NCBI RefSeq assembly: GCF_020283565.1
Contig: NC_060063.1
Coordinates: forward strand, 41,376,856-41,440,855
Length of the DNA stretch: 64,000 nucleotides
Reading direction: 5' to 3'
Origin: Trifolium pratense
Taxonomy: Eukaryota; Streptophyta; Magnoliopsida; Fabales; Fabaceae
The position numbers and the translations under genes were made by a program. Below the pieces are notes generated by a model. It was not told the DNA's origin, did not search any database, and worked only from the letters and a program-made list of their open reading frames with translations. How positions within the stretch are numbered: the stretch's first letter is position 1; the number at the start of each line of letters is the position of its first letter. Shown here piece after piece: positions 32,162 to 42,809 of this stretch.

Positions 32162-33425
32162 TCAACTAGTCGGAACCAAGCTTTCAACATAATAGTTGGC
32201 ACAAAACCACTGTATTAGATTGCTATGTATTGTAATTTTCTCTCCTCTATCATATCTCAAGTTATAGAGAATGGCTGAGTGGTCTTCTTCACACACCATT
32301 ATGAGTGTCTCGCCATCATTAGAAAGACATAATGGGAACAAGTTCAATGGAAACAAAATAGGTTCATAATTAGCAATACTTTTGTAACTAACTTTAAGGA
32401 ATTGAGTCCATGACTCTTCAAATCCAAATTCCTTCATCTGCCATATGATAAAATGGGTACCATTAAAATCATGAAAAAAACATAGAGAGTCCATCAACGC
32501 AACGAGTGTGGGTTCGACAGATACCACTAGATGATCGCCAAGAGGCCGAGGGGGTAGAAATTGACGGTATGTCTCTGTACTCAAATCAAGCGAGACGATG
32601 ACAAATCGGTTGATATTAATAACTTCCCAATCAAAATTATACATGCTCACATTTGGACTGGCCAACCAGTTAACGGTGCCACTCACATACACACCAGGAT
32701 TATTAATACCCTGATGAGAAGTTGGATGATGGGAAAAGTTGTCCAAAGGAACAACAGGGAAACTATGAATATGTCTCCAAACATTGTCATTGTCACCCAA
32801 ATTTAAAACTCTCACCTCGTTAACCAATCGATGGAAGGCCACAATCTTATAATTTTTGGTTGAATTATCATAACCAAACCAAAATTTCCAACTGCAAGCT
32901 AGTGATGGTGTGTTTATCTCGTCGTCTTCGTCGACGTGAATAAACACTATATTTTACTAGATAATGTCTTGGTTGATGGGTTCCACAAATATAGAAAAAT
33001 CTCTTGATAATTATTATTATGATAGTGGCTGGTAACAGAGCCGTACAAGCAGAGCAGTCCGTTGCATGAACCAACGACTTTCAAGTAACTCCAGTAGGGA
33101 GGGTGAGGGGCATCAGGTTGGTGGAAGAAAGAGTCGCGGAAGCAAGGTTCATGGAAGTAAGGATTGGCAGGAAGGGGTGTTGTTTTGATGGAGATTAAAC
33201 TCGTTAAGGGGAGACGTATGATATTGAATTCATCATAGATTAATGCAAGGTGTCCGTTTCTTGCTGATCGCTTAAGGTGTAGTTTGATAAACATCGGGTC
33301 ACAAGTTATCAGAGTCTTCCATGACTTGCAGACGCACTTCAATTGCATCAGAGACTTCACATTAAGGAATGATAGGATTTCTTCGATAACGTTATCAGGG
33401 AGGATCACCATGCTCGAGTGCCGCC

Positions 33426-34984
33426 TATTAATGTAAATAATATTTACTTTATTACTGTTAAATAAATTGTACAATGCTTCCATCAAGGATAGAGCTTCCA
33501 TCAAGGGTTGGCATCTTGAACAATTGGATGTAAACAATGCTTTCTTGCACGGTGATCTAAATGAGGATGTATATATGTCTCTCCCTCCTGGCTTTCCTGC
33601 CACTAATGAACCCAACAAAGTTTGTAAGTTACACAAATCCATTTATGGTTTGAAACAAGCTAGTAGGCAATGGTATTCCAAGCTATCTTCCTCTTTAGTT
33701 TCTTTGGGATATACTCCTTCACTATCTGATCATTCTTTATATATAAAATCTACAACTGAAAGCTTTACTGCACTCTTGGTATATGTTGATGATATTGTTC
33801 TTGCTGGAAACTCTATCCATGAAATACAAAATGTAAAAATGTTTTTGGATCAGAAATTCAAGATTAAAAATCTTGGAAAATTAAGATACTTCTTAGGTTT
33901 GGAAATTGCAAGATCTGACACTGGGATTTTTGTCAATCAAAGAAAATACACACTTGAACTCCTTGAAGATGCTGGTCTACTTGGAACTAAGCCCTCCTCT
34001 ATTCCCTTTCATCCTACAACTAAACTCTCCAGCACTGATGGTGCTCCTTTGGATGACCCTTCTTCTTATAGAAGACTTATAGGAAGGCTGCTTTATTTGA
34101 CACATACTCGCCCAGACATTAGCTTTTCTGTTCAACATTTGAGTCAGTTTGTTTCTAAACCTTTGGTCCCTCACTACAATGCTGCCATGCATATTCTTAA
34201 ATATCTCAAATCTGATCCGGCAAAAGGCATTTTTTTATCTGCTTCTAGTTCTTTGAAGATCAGTGCCTTTGCTGATTCTGATTGGGCAAGGTGCCCTGAA
34301 ACTAGAAAATCTATAACAGGATTTTGTGTGTTACTTGGTTCCTCTTTAATTTCTTGGAAGTCCAAGAAGCAAAATACTGTGTCTAGATCTTCAACAGAGG
34401 CTGAATACAGAGCTTTGGCCTCCTTAACTTGTGAAATTCAATGGTTACAATACATCTTTCAAGACTTCAAGATAATATTTTCAAATCCAGCTTCTGTGTT
34501 TTGTGACAGCAGGTCAGCTATTTACTTAGCTCACAATCCTACTTTTCATGAAAGGAGCAAACACATCGAACTTGACTGCCATGTGATTCGTGAGAAAATT
34601 CAATCAAAGCTCATTCACTTACTTCCGGTGCCAAGCACCTCTCAACTTGCTGATGTCTTCACTAAGCCACTCAATCATCCTGCTTTTTCTTCTTTTTTAT
34701 CCAAGTTAGGACTATGTTCTATCCATAGTCCAACTTGAGGGGAGCTATTAATGTAAATAATATTTACTTTATTACTGTTAAGTAGTGGATACAGCTGTAG
34801 AGTTTATCACATTAGTTAACACAGCTGTACAATTTATTTACATTGATTAGATTACTATTAATATTTATTTTTATTATATTTATATAACAGAGCAGTGCTA
34901 ATCCTATGTAATAGCACATACTCATTCCTTCATCTTATATAATGAAAACCATGCTTCCTATATCGAAGGCTTACTGTGTCAACA
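33426..34984 (+). mobile_element. Internally deleted Ty1/Copia element inside the F-box gene
   Basis: The element is flanked by the 5-bp duplication ccgcc (33421-33425 and 34985-34989). The 3' LTR is 34746-34984 (239 bp, starting tattaatgtaaataatattt, ending gtcaaca), preceded by a polypurine tract gaggggagc. Only the first 39 bp or so of the 5' LTR remain (33426-33464). The sequence then jumps straight into reverse transcriptase, so most of the 5' LTR, the primer site, gag, protease and integrase are missing. Both LTR copies begin TA and not TG, an unusual terminus. Confidence 0.9.
33467..34738 (+). pseudogene. Copia reverse transcriptase/RNase H remnant
   Basis: A frame of 423 codons starts within the reverse transcriptase: 'HLEQLDVNNAFLHGDLNEDV', 'LPPGFP', 'KSIYGLKQASRQWY' and the catalytic 'YVDDIVLAG'. 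RNase H follows: 'FADSDWARCPETRKSITGF', 'STEAEYRALA', 'CDSRSAIYLAHNP' and the closing 'QLADVFTKPL'. Catalytic Asp residues are kept, but everything upstream of the polymerase palm is absent, so it cannot be an autonomous enzyme. Wording is of the Tork/Retrofit-like Copia type and clearly distinct from the Sirevirus pol at 21163-24321. It stops 7 bp before the 3' LTR. Confidence 0.9.
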
Positions 34985-35252
34985 CCGCCACTTAGCTTCA
35001 GGGTAATTCATCAGAGCTAAGCTACCGGGATTGTTGAAGAACAAGAAACCTTTGTGTTGTTTGGTTGATAGATCTGCAAACCCTAATTGTATATATATAT
35101 AGATATATTTATTTAAGAGATTCAATTCTCTAATTTATTTTTTTTAGAAATTCTATTATTTTTTTTTTTTTAGAAAATCTAATATTATATATATTTTTTA
35201 GAAATTAAACTCTAAATTATATCCACATCTCATAATGATAATGTCTCTCCCA

Positions 35253-35279
35253 CCCCCCCCCCCCCCCCCCCCCCCCCCC
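35253..35279 (+). repeat. Poly-C tract of 27 bases
   Basis: An uninterrupted run of 27 C follows 'ctctcccac' at the edge of the plant-mobile-domain relic. Long C runs are rare in AT-rich plant DNA. The exact length may be affected by sequencing error. Confidence 0.85.
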
Positions 35280-35281
35280 GG

Positions 35282-35608
35282 ACTAATTTTAGCGTGCTTG
35301 ACTACGGGCTCCTCTGGGCATTTGCTGAAAGATGGCATTCGGAAACAAGTACATTCTACCTTCCATTAGGTTAGCTGGGCATCACATTGGACGATGTCCA
35401 ATGTCTGTTGCATCTTCCAATTGAGGGAAAGTTTATGAACCATGGCAAAATGACAATGGTTGAAGGGGCTGACATGGTTAATTCATTTCTAGGAGTTGAC
35501 TGAGATCTTGTTTTGAGACATTTTGCCCGAACCAACGGGGTCCATTTGAAGCATTCCTTCGTGGAGTCTATTTATAGTGAGAACCATAAATTAGCTGATA
35601 AAGCCTAA
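35282..35608 (+). pseudogene. Plant mobile domain (PMD / MAIN-like) pseudogene fragment
   Basis: One frame of 108 codons with two in-frame stops (TAG after 'LPLG', TGA after 'FLGVD') reads 'LLWAFAERWHSETSTFYLPL', 'GITLDDVQCLLHLPIEGKF', 'GADMVNSFLGVD' and 'VHLKHSFVESIYSE'. This is the conserved core of the plant mobile domain found in MAIN/MAIL proteins and in many plant DNA transposons and retroelements ('RWRPETHTFHLP...TLEDVALLLGLPIDG'). The gene is truncated on both sides by the poly-C tract and by repeat module B, so it is most likely a transposon-derived relic. Confidence 0.8.
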
Positions 35609-35628
35609 TTGAAGACATCTATGCCATG

Positions 35629-35995
35629 ACAATTACATCTATGCCATGACAAAAATAATTATAACTTCCCTTCAATTTCTTTTTTTATCTTCCAACCGCC
35701 ACTTAACAATTTTTTGTAGTGTTCTTTATTTTTTCACAGTTTATGCAAGATGATTCAATGATCATCGATTCAAGTTTTTTCTTTCTTAATACCCATCTCT
35801 CACATTCATTCTTAATTTTTTTATGTTTCTGTTTTTTCTTAAAGGCATGAGTTAAAATTGGAAGAGAGATGTGGTGATGGATAAAGATTTAATTAATAAG
35901 TTTAATTGGCAAGGATAATTGATGAACATTGATGGATTCTCATGTTAATTCATATAGTTTTTTTTTAACAGTTATATAGTAATGTCTATTCTTAT
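35629..35995 (+). repeat. Repeat module B, copy 2
   Basis: About 367 bp, nearly identical to 28437-28803 in the same orientation. Its left end is shorter and carries a small local duplication ('acatctatgccatgac' twice at 35615-35645). Confidence 0.85.
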
Positions 35996-36080
35996 TTTAA
36001 GAGTATAGGATAAAGTGTTTCATTTTTTCAAAAAACGTGGAATAGAAGAGAATATTTGGGAGTTCATATGGCTTGAATGA

Positions 36081-38271
36081 TAGGCTTCCTGATGCGGTAC
36101 GATGTGGTGGTACACATAATTGAAGATCACACCGCAATTGAAAATGCAGACCACAATTTAAAACCATATATAGTTTATGCTATCAACAACGTTTACTTTG
36201 TACACCTTTAAATAAGAAAAATTGCATGAAGTCATTCTTAAATATAGTAAAATTTATTATTAAATTATTTTTCTTTAATTACAACATTTTCATTCTATAG
36301 CAACGCCTAAAAGCCATTGTGTAATGCACCCTCATCGGTATAAAAAAAAATGCAAAAAAAAAAAACGTTGACATATGTAACGCCCCAAAATTTAGGAATA
36401 ATTATTTCGTTATTATTTAATTAATCTCCGTAGAAATATATGTTGAGCCAATTAATTAATGAGAATTTAGAGTAGAGGAGATAAATAGTAAAAATAAATA
36501 ACTAAAAAGTTTGGATAGGGAAATAAGTATCTAGTCAACCAAAATTAAGAGGAATAATTGGGAGTTACTATCATTTATATGTTATGAATAGCATTCTAAA
36601 ATCAAATTGTAACTTTCTCAACTTAGTCACACGACCAGCTCATTCCTTTCATTTGTCTTGAGCTCATTCTCATTCATCTAGTGGAAAATAAATAAGCCAT
36701 AATTACTCAAAATTATCTTGGGTCAGTTACAATTGCATTGAACCTCACTTCAATTTCAATTGCCTTAGTTTCATTTGAGACTTTCATACGTTTTCTAGGG
36801 AGTTGATACATATTGCCACTTGCTCTCATTACTATATTTAACCCTAAATCAAAATCAAGCTATTCATTGGTTCCCTCTATATAAAAATGTTCTAAGACCA
36901 TCAAACAATACTCTATTAGCAATTTCGTTTCAAATCCATGGGAGCATTGAGGTTCACAACACGTGGTGCTTTGTTTTAAATGGTCGGATCATCAAGCAGA
37001 ATTTTGGAGTGATGGAAATCGTGAGTGCAACGCAGGATACGAAAGTGGAATCTATAGGTTTACTAGGAAGAAAAGGTAAGGGCTCTTTCCCCATACATTC
37101 ATACTACGTAAGGATTGTGTTGTGAAGTGGTAATAGGGTCTTTTATCTTTTAAAAGAAATAATTAAAAATAAACTAATAGAAAGAAACTGGTTTTGTTTG
37201 AAGTGTGTTGTTGTTTGAGAAGTGAGTTGACGATGATTTGGTTATGATATATTTAGTTTGTGGTTTGTTAAAAATTCATAAGAGTTCAGTATATAAATCA
37301 AGGGAAATATGAATAAAAGTATAGAGATGAGTAAGTTATCTGTTTTGTCGCTAGTCATATTGATTTAGTGTAGAAAAGGACTATATTCAAAATATCTGAT
37401 TTAGAATTGACATAGTTGAATCAAATTTAATTGAGTTGATACTTATAAGGTGTGTGATTATGCCGTTGTATTAATAATAAATTTCCGTTGTTGCCGTTTG
37501 TCGTGTTGCTATGGTGGCCGTTGAGCTGCCGTTTGTCGTGTTGCCCTTGTTGTTGTTATGAGTTGTTTCATTTTATTAATTGTTGAGTTGATATGCTTAT
37601 GTTTGATCGTCTAAGAGAGATAGTTTGCCATTATGTGCCCAATTGTTTATCTGTTGAGAAGTTATTCGACTACTTTTTCTTGAGAAATAAATAATTATAT
37701 TTTTTTTTTTTAGAAATCTTTTGATTGATAAAGTGTTTTGTTATTATTTTATGGCATTTTTCTTATTGTGAGTATGATTCAATTTGAATAAGGAAATTGA
37801 CCCTTACAATTAACATTTTAGGTACTCAAGGAGATGATCATGATTGGTGTTTTTGCTTGATGCGTGCGCGGGGATAAACAATTGGGGGTTTTTATTAACT
37901 TGTAATTTAAATGAAACATTGTATCATTGTACAAGTATTACTTGTAATCGCATATAATTATTCTTCTTTATAAAAACAAGAATTTAGTTATACTCTTTAA
38001 GATAATAAAGTTTTTTTTTAAAATTATTTTATTGTTAAAAATATGGGCTGTTACAACATAGGCTATGAGAACGGTTTCAGGATGTGGTGTACTGACGCGT
38101 TCTCTTAGCCTTTCTCAATCGTTTTTGAGACAGAGAGAGTACTTATAAATCCATCAAGGTGTTTATTTACCTATTATGTCGATCAATGCACATAAAATAC
38201 ATTTTTTTATTTAAATGGAAACTAAAAGTATGCAAAAATTGAATTGAATAGAAATCACATTTTTATTAAAA
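36081..38271 (-). repeat. Repeat module A, copy 2 (split by a solo LTR)
   Basis: The reverse complement of 27892-28397. Removing the 1680-bp insert and one 5-bp target duplication leaves 506 bp, the same length as copy 1. Confidence 0.87.
36376..38055 (+). mobile_element. Solo LTR, 1680 bp
   Basis: The insert starts tgtaacgccccaaaattt and ends gggctgttaca (TG...CA). It is flanked by a perfect 5-bp duplication, acata (36371-36375 and 38056-38060). The uninterrupted module A copy at 27892-28397 gives the empty site, so the boundaries are certain. No primer site, gag or pol is inside. Terminal sequences of this type are common in Ty3/Gypsy chromovirus LTRs, but that assignment is by wording only. 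The frame at 36820-37125 lies inside it and has no domain. The strand is given by TG-to-CA reading only and could be the reverse. Confidence 0.86.
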
Positions 38272-38594
38272 CCATACTCTCTTTATTTAAATTAATAAAG
38301 AAAGTGTTCTATAACATGTACTAAACTATCAAACCTATAGATAGATATATAAAAACTAAATTTAAATTGACCATTGTTGAACCAACAATATATCTCATCG
38401 ATCTGCACCTATTATTTCATATTTTCTCCTATTGTATCTCTTCTTCTTCTTCTTCTTCTTCTTCAATTTTTTTTTCTTAGAGATACAACTATTTATTTCT
38501 CTCAATGTTTACTCCATTGGGGTATCTATGAATTAAAATCAAGAATAGAGATTAATAATGAAATTGATTAACAAACAATAAGAAAAATAAATAA
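38272..38594. other. Spacer between modules A and B
   Basis: About 320 bp of AT-rich DNA with a (CTT)n microsatellite at about 38441-38464. No gene. Confidence 0.6.
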
Positions 38595-39633
38595 AGAATA
38601 GACATTACTATATAACTGTTAAAAAAAAAACTATATGAATTAACATGAGAATCCATCAATGTTCATCAATTATCCTTGCCAATTAAACTTATTAATTAAA
38701 TCTTTATCCATCACCACTAGAGGTGGGAATAGGCTAGGCCGAGCTAGGCTTTGCCAAGCCTGAGCCTGGCCTGTCAAAAAATCGAAGGTCTGAGCCTGAC
38801 CTGTGGCCTATCATAGGCTTAAATTCTAGGCCTGAGCCTGGCCTTTTGAAAGTCTGATGTGGCCTGTTAGCCTGTTTAAAAGTCTATTTCATATGAACAT
38901 ATTTAAATAAATAATTATATTTATTTTGAAATATACTTATGAACTAATAAAATAATGTTCCATTTGATATTTTAGAGAATTTGACTATATATGTCATCAT
39001 ATTTCAATTCTAGTTTATAATAATACATTTATATATGTTAAAAACTAATGTAGATTAATAAACTTAAATTACTTAAAAAGTTAATAGATTTATAATTTAA
39101 TCAAAGTATAAATTTTAATATATAAATAATAATCGTAATAAAAATATTATTCATGTTAACTTAAATAGGCCGGCCTAGTAGGCCTCAAAGGCTTTTTTAA
39201 TGGTCTGCGGCCTGACCTTTTTAGCTAAATAGGCTTATAAAAAAGCATTGGCCTGCTCTATTTAAAGAAATAGGCTGGCCTGGCCTGAGCCTATGTAGGC
39301 TAGGCCTTAAGGCCATGTAGGCCGGCCTGGCCTGTTCCCACCTCTAATCACCACATCTCTCTTCCAATTTTAACCCATGCCTTTAAGAAAAAACAGATAC
39401 ATAAATTAAGAATGAATGTGAGAGATGGGTATTAAGAAAGAAAAAACTTGAATCGATGATCATTGAATCATCTTGCATAAACTGTGAAAAAATAAAGAAC
39501 ACTACAAAATATTGTTAAGTGGCGGTTGGAAGATAAAAAAAGAAATTGAAGGGAAGTTATAATTATTTTTGTCATGGCATAGATGTAATTGTTATGAAGG
39601 GTATTTTTGGAAGAAAAATAGGCTACACCAAAT
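38595..39633 (-). repeat. Repeat module B, copy 3 (split by a hAT-type element)
   Basis: The reverse complement of 28402-28803. Removing the 629-bp insert and one 8-bp duplication leaves 402 bp, the same as copy 1. Confidence 0.87.
38718..39346. mobile_element. Non-autonomous hAT-type DNA transposon, 629 bp
   Basis: Terminal inverted repeats tagaggtgggaataggc (left) and gcctgttcccacctcta-like (right, ending 39346), flanked by a perfect 8-bp duplication, atcaccac (38710-38717 and 39347-39354). The 8-bp duplication and TAGRGGTGGG terminus are typical of hAT elements. The subterminal regions are packed with 'aggcc/ggcct' motifs in both directions, as expected for transposase-binding arrays. The middle is AT-rich and non-coding. 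Confidence 0.92.
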
Positions 39634-39844
39634 TTGGAGTTTTCCCTTTATTATTGTTATAGAAGATATTGTAAAGGAATTTTTAATATTATTCTAGACA
39701 TGCCTGAAAAGAGTTTTTCAAAAAATTTAAATTTGAGGAAATTTAAATCATTTTAAATTTTTTTAAATCAACAAGGACTAAAATTTTGCAAGTAATAATA
39801 TTTTTATGAAATCGAAAAATGGAATTTGAATTACTTATACATAG

Positions 39845-40062
39845 GACCGGTTTGGATTTGACTTATTTTATAGCTTATGAAAATAACTTATGCAAATACA
39901 TAAATTTGTGTTAATTCATACCTTTTCACCGATAAAAATTGTATTTTTATAAGTTGTTTTCTCATAAACTACCTTGAAAAGCTTATAATAATATATAAAA
40001 GTTTATTTATTTGCATAAGTTGTTTTGCATAAATTCAAAAATAAGTCCATCCAAACGGACCC
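39845..40062. repeat. Foldback MITE of hAT-like type, about 218 bp
   Basis: The left end gaccggtttggat pairs with the complement of atccaaacggaccc at the right end, and inner 'aacttatgcaaat' segments pair too. Flanks atacatag and atatatag form a probable 8-bp duplication with one mismatch. No coding. Confidence 0.75.
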
Positions 40063-40070
40063 ATATATAG

Positions 40071-42809
40071 TCGGTAAAAGTTGTTGGATATTTTCAATTG
40101 AACTAGGTTTCTTAACCACAGTTAGTCTAACCAGATGATATTGAAATGTTTGATTGTAAAAATTTAAATTCATAAGTATTGTTAATCCAATTAGGTGAAA
40201 TGAATGTTAAGTCTCAACTAATTTATCCAACCGTGACTAAGGGAATCAACTTGGCCTAATTGAAATGATAAACACCGAATTTCCACAATCTAACGATTAA
40301 ATATCATATTGTTAGACTAACAATTACTCAAGAAACCTAGTAATTATGAAAGAATTGTTAAGTCAAAACCAACTATATTGAAAGGGACTATAAGAAGATC
40401 GAACATTTCAATTTAGTTGTTCAACTTGACCAAATTGAAATGAGAAACACTTAAAAATTTAAATTTTGACAATCAAACAGTTAAATATCAGCTAGTTGGA
40501 TTAACTATGACTTACGAAACTAGTTCATATGCTTCAAGAAAAAAAAAACTAGTTCATATGAAATTACTATTAAATCTCAACTAATAATGTCGAATGTGAC
40601 TAAGAAATAAAAATTTATAGTTCAAACCCTACAACTTGAAACATATATAGTTCATATGAAAACCTAACTAATTGTATTTACTTTCATTAACGAATTCAAT
40701 TTTTCTCTATCACGTCCTTCAATATCATCTAGTTAAACTAACAATAACTTATGAATTTAAATTTCGACAATCAAGCATATCAAGAACAATATAAAAAGTT
40801 CATTTACAAAATTGTAGTATTTTTTAAAATGAGATGAATCAAATATTAATTATTTAAATCAAAATATCTTAAAAAGTATAATTCGGAGAAGGCAACAATA
40901 AATTTAAGAACAACGTTCGTTTCACTCCGAAACGAGCCATAAGATAAAAGTAACGAATATTTTGACATAAAAATCAAATTTGAGATTCTTATATTTGGAC
41001 AAACTTTTTATAATGCTCTATACATATTTGTAAAATCATCATAAATACACATCGACTTAACAACATTACTAAAATTGCACGCGTATAAATTTTGTAGGGA
41101 TGAAAAAATTAAATTTAGTATTTTTGCTGAGACAAAAAAACTTATTTAACCTTATAAAATATTACGAATCACTAAAAATGAACAATATTACAATAAAATA
41201 TACACATATTAAAAATTATAAGTTTTTATCTTAAAAAAGTAAATGTATTTTAATAATTATATATATATATATATATCAATGGTTAAACTGTAAATAAATA
41301 TTTAAAATTTATAAACTAATAATGTTAAAAAAAATGAAAGGTAATAATATTAAAATATTGAAACCATAGTTGCATCCAATAATGATAAAAAAGTTGTTAA
41401 AATCATACTTTTTTTTTAAGAATATATCATATGTGTTATTATATTATTTTATAGGATATCTATACATAATATTAAAATATTTGAATCTTGTTAAAACAAA
41501 TGTTAAAATTATAAGTTGAAAGATTTGATGTCGATTTGATTTATTGTGGAACATGATTGAAGATACATTTGAAAATATTAAAAAGTAGTGTTTAATTTAT
41601 AAAAAAGAAAAATAGTAGTGTTTTAATATAGAAATTAAAATTTAATAAAGAAACAAAATCTGCTTTAAATGCTTGCCACTTGTTAACCATCTCAGCGATG
41701 TACCGATACACGTCCACGTAATATGTGTACCAAAGTGTTCACCAAAAAATATTTAGGGTTCAAATTATTCATTTAACCTACCTCTAGTGATCCAGCCTGT
41801 ATTTTATCCAAACTCGTTCAAATTTACATCTAATCATATTCAAATCTAGAGTGATTTAATTCAGATATAAATTTATGATTAACAAATTCATAATCCGTTG
41901 TTGTATATTGCCTTAAAATTGAAAGCAGAAAACAAAACAGGTTTTAGGGGTTGCAACCTGCGCTAGGCGCAATGCCCCCTGTTCTAGGCACAATAGTTGA
42001 GCACGGATGGAGCCTGCCTCCTGGGAGCTCCGCGAGGCGCAATGTTTCCTGGAGTTGGCGTGGGCACGCACATATAAATAAGTGTTGTGCGTTTTTCTTA
42101 TGCTTGTAAATAGGGTTTTAGGTTTTTTTTTTTTTTGCCAATACAAAGGTTAGAGATATAAAGAGAATTCTCTTGGGCATAAGTTGGGGATTGATTTATC
42201 ACATTGAGAAACACTTTCATATTGAATTTCTTGACTACGGAAAGAAATTCGGGCAAAAGGTAGTTGGTCACGGGAAGAAAATCAGACAAATGGTAGAATT
42301 AAGATCAAGGATAATTTTGGTAATCTCTTTGGAAAATTTGTGGAACAGAGAGCTACTCTCTCCCTTAGAGTAGGTCATTTTTTACCGAACTGGGTAAATA
42401 ATATTCTGTCTTCTTTATTCTTCTAAGTGTTTAACTTTTGGTTTGTGATTAATTATCGTTTTCGCTTTATTTGGTTGCTTTAACCGTCAAGGTTAATGGT
42501 GTGAAGTCTACGAATTCACAACATCTGTAAATATAACCCATTCAAAAAAAATAAGTGATTTATTTTTTAAAAAAAAGTATTTAATAATATAATTTAACAC
42601 TTTTTTATATGTTATTATTAATTTAAAAAGTATTTCCTTAAAAAAAATTAATTGAAAAAGTATTTGAAATTTTGAATTTAATTCAAGTGTTAAAATTTGA
42701 TATCATAGAATTTGCTATGGTGAGACTGAGATCTATATGTGATCCTCATTCTTCTCAAGAACCCTAATCTGCAAGCAATGTTATGTATGCATGAAATCTT
42801 CTCAAATCA
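40071..42809. other. AT-rich intergenic DNA upstream of the glycosyltransferase-like gene
   Basis: No gene is visible. At about 41945-42075 there is a GC-richer patch with repeated 'gcgctaggcgcaatg' / 'gcgaggcgcaatg' units, followed by 'cacatataaataag' (TATA-like). The wording is that of an LTR fragment, but no boundaries were found. The promoter of the plus-strand gene must lie in the last few hundred bases. Confidence 0.5.

Larger units (their letters stand above)
32162..35011 (-). pseudogene. F-box protein gene (F-box associated interaction type), disrupted
   Basis: The intact F-box motif lies at the N-terminus: 'LPDNVIEEILSFLNVKSLMQ' and 'KCVCKSWKTLI', starting from the Met codon at 33411. 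It is followed by an F-box-associated interaction region ('VGSCNGLLCLYG', 'LYLWNPSTKTLS', then 'CSWKFWFGYDNSTKNYKIVA', 'VYVSGTVNWLA', 'IVSLDLSTETYRQFL', 'SNDGETLIMV'). Such proteins recruit targets to SCF ubiquitin ligases. Two breaks are visible. First, between 32940 and 32955 the frame must shift by one base: frame 1 stops after 'LSSKI' at 32947, and frame 2 runs on to the stop at 32162. Second, a Copia element (33426-34984) has separated the first codons. The likely original ATG at 35011 and the eight codons after it are in phase with the downstream frame once the insert and one CCGCC copy are discounted. The gene is probably dead, unless translation from the Met at 33411 and the frameshift prove otherwise. 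Confidence 0.85.

Noticed and set aside
36820..37125. 101-codon frame
   Set aside because: It lies wholly inside the solo LTR, has no recognisable domain, and its start has no supporting context.
42173..42373. Short frame upstream of the glycosyltransferase-like gene as an extra first exon
   Set aside because: No splice donor in phase with 42810 was needed, and the ATG at 42810 is directly followed by a good signal anchor.
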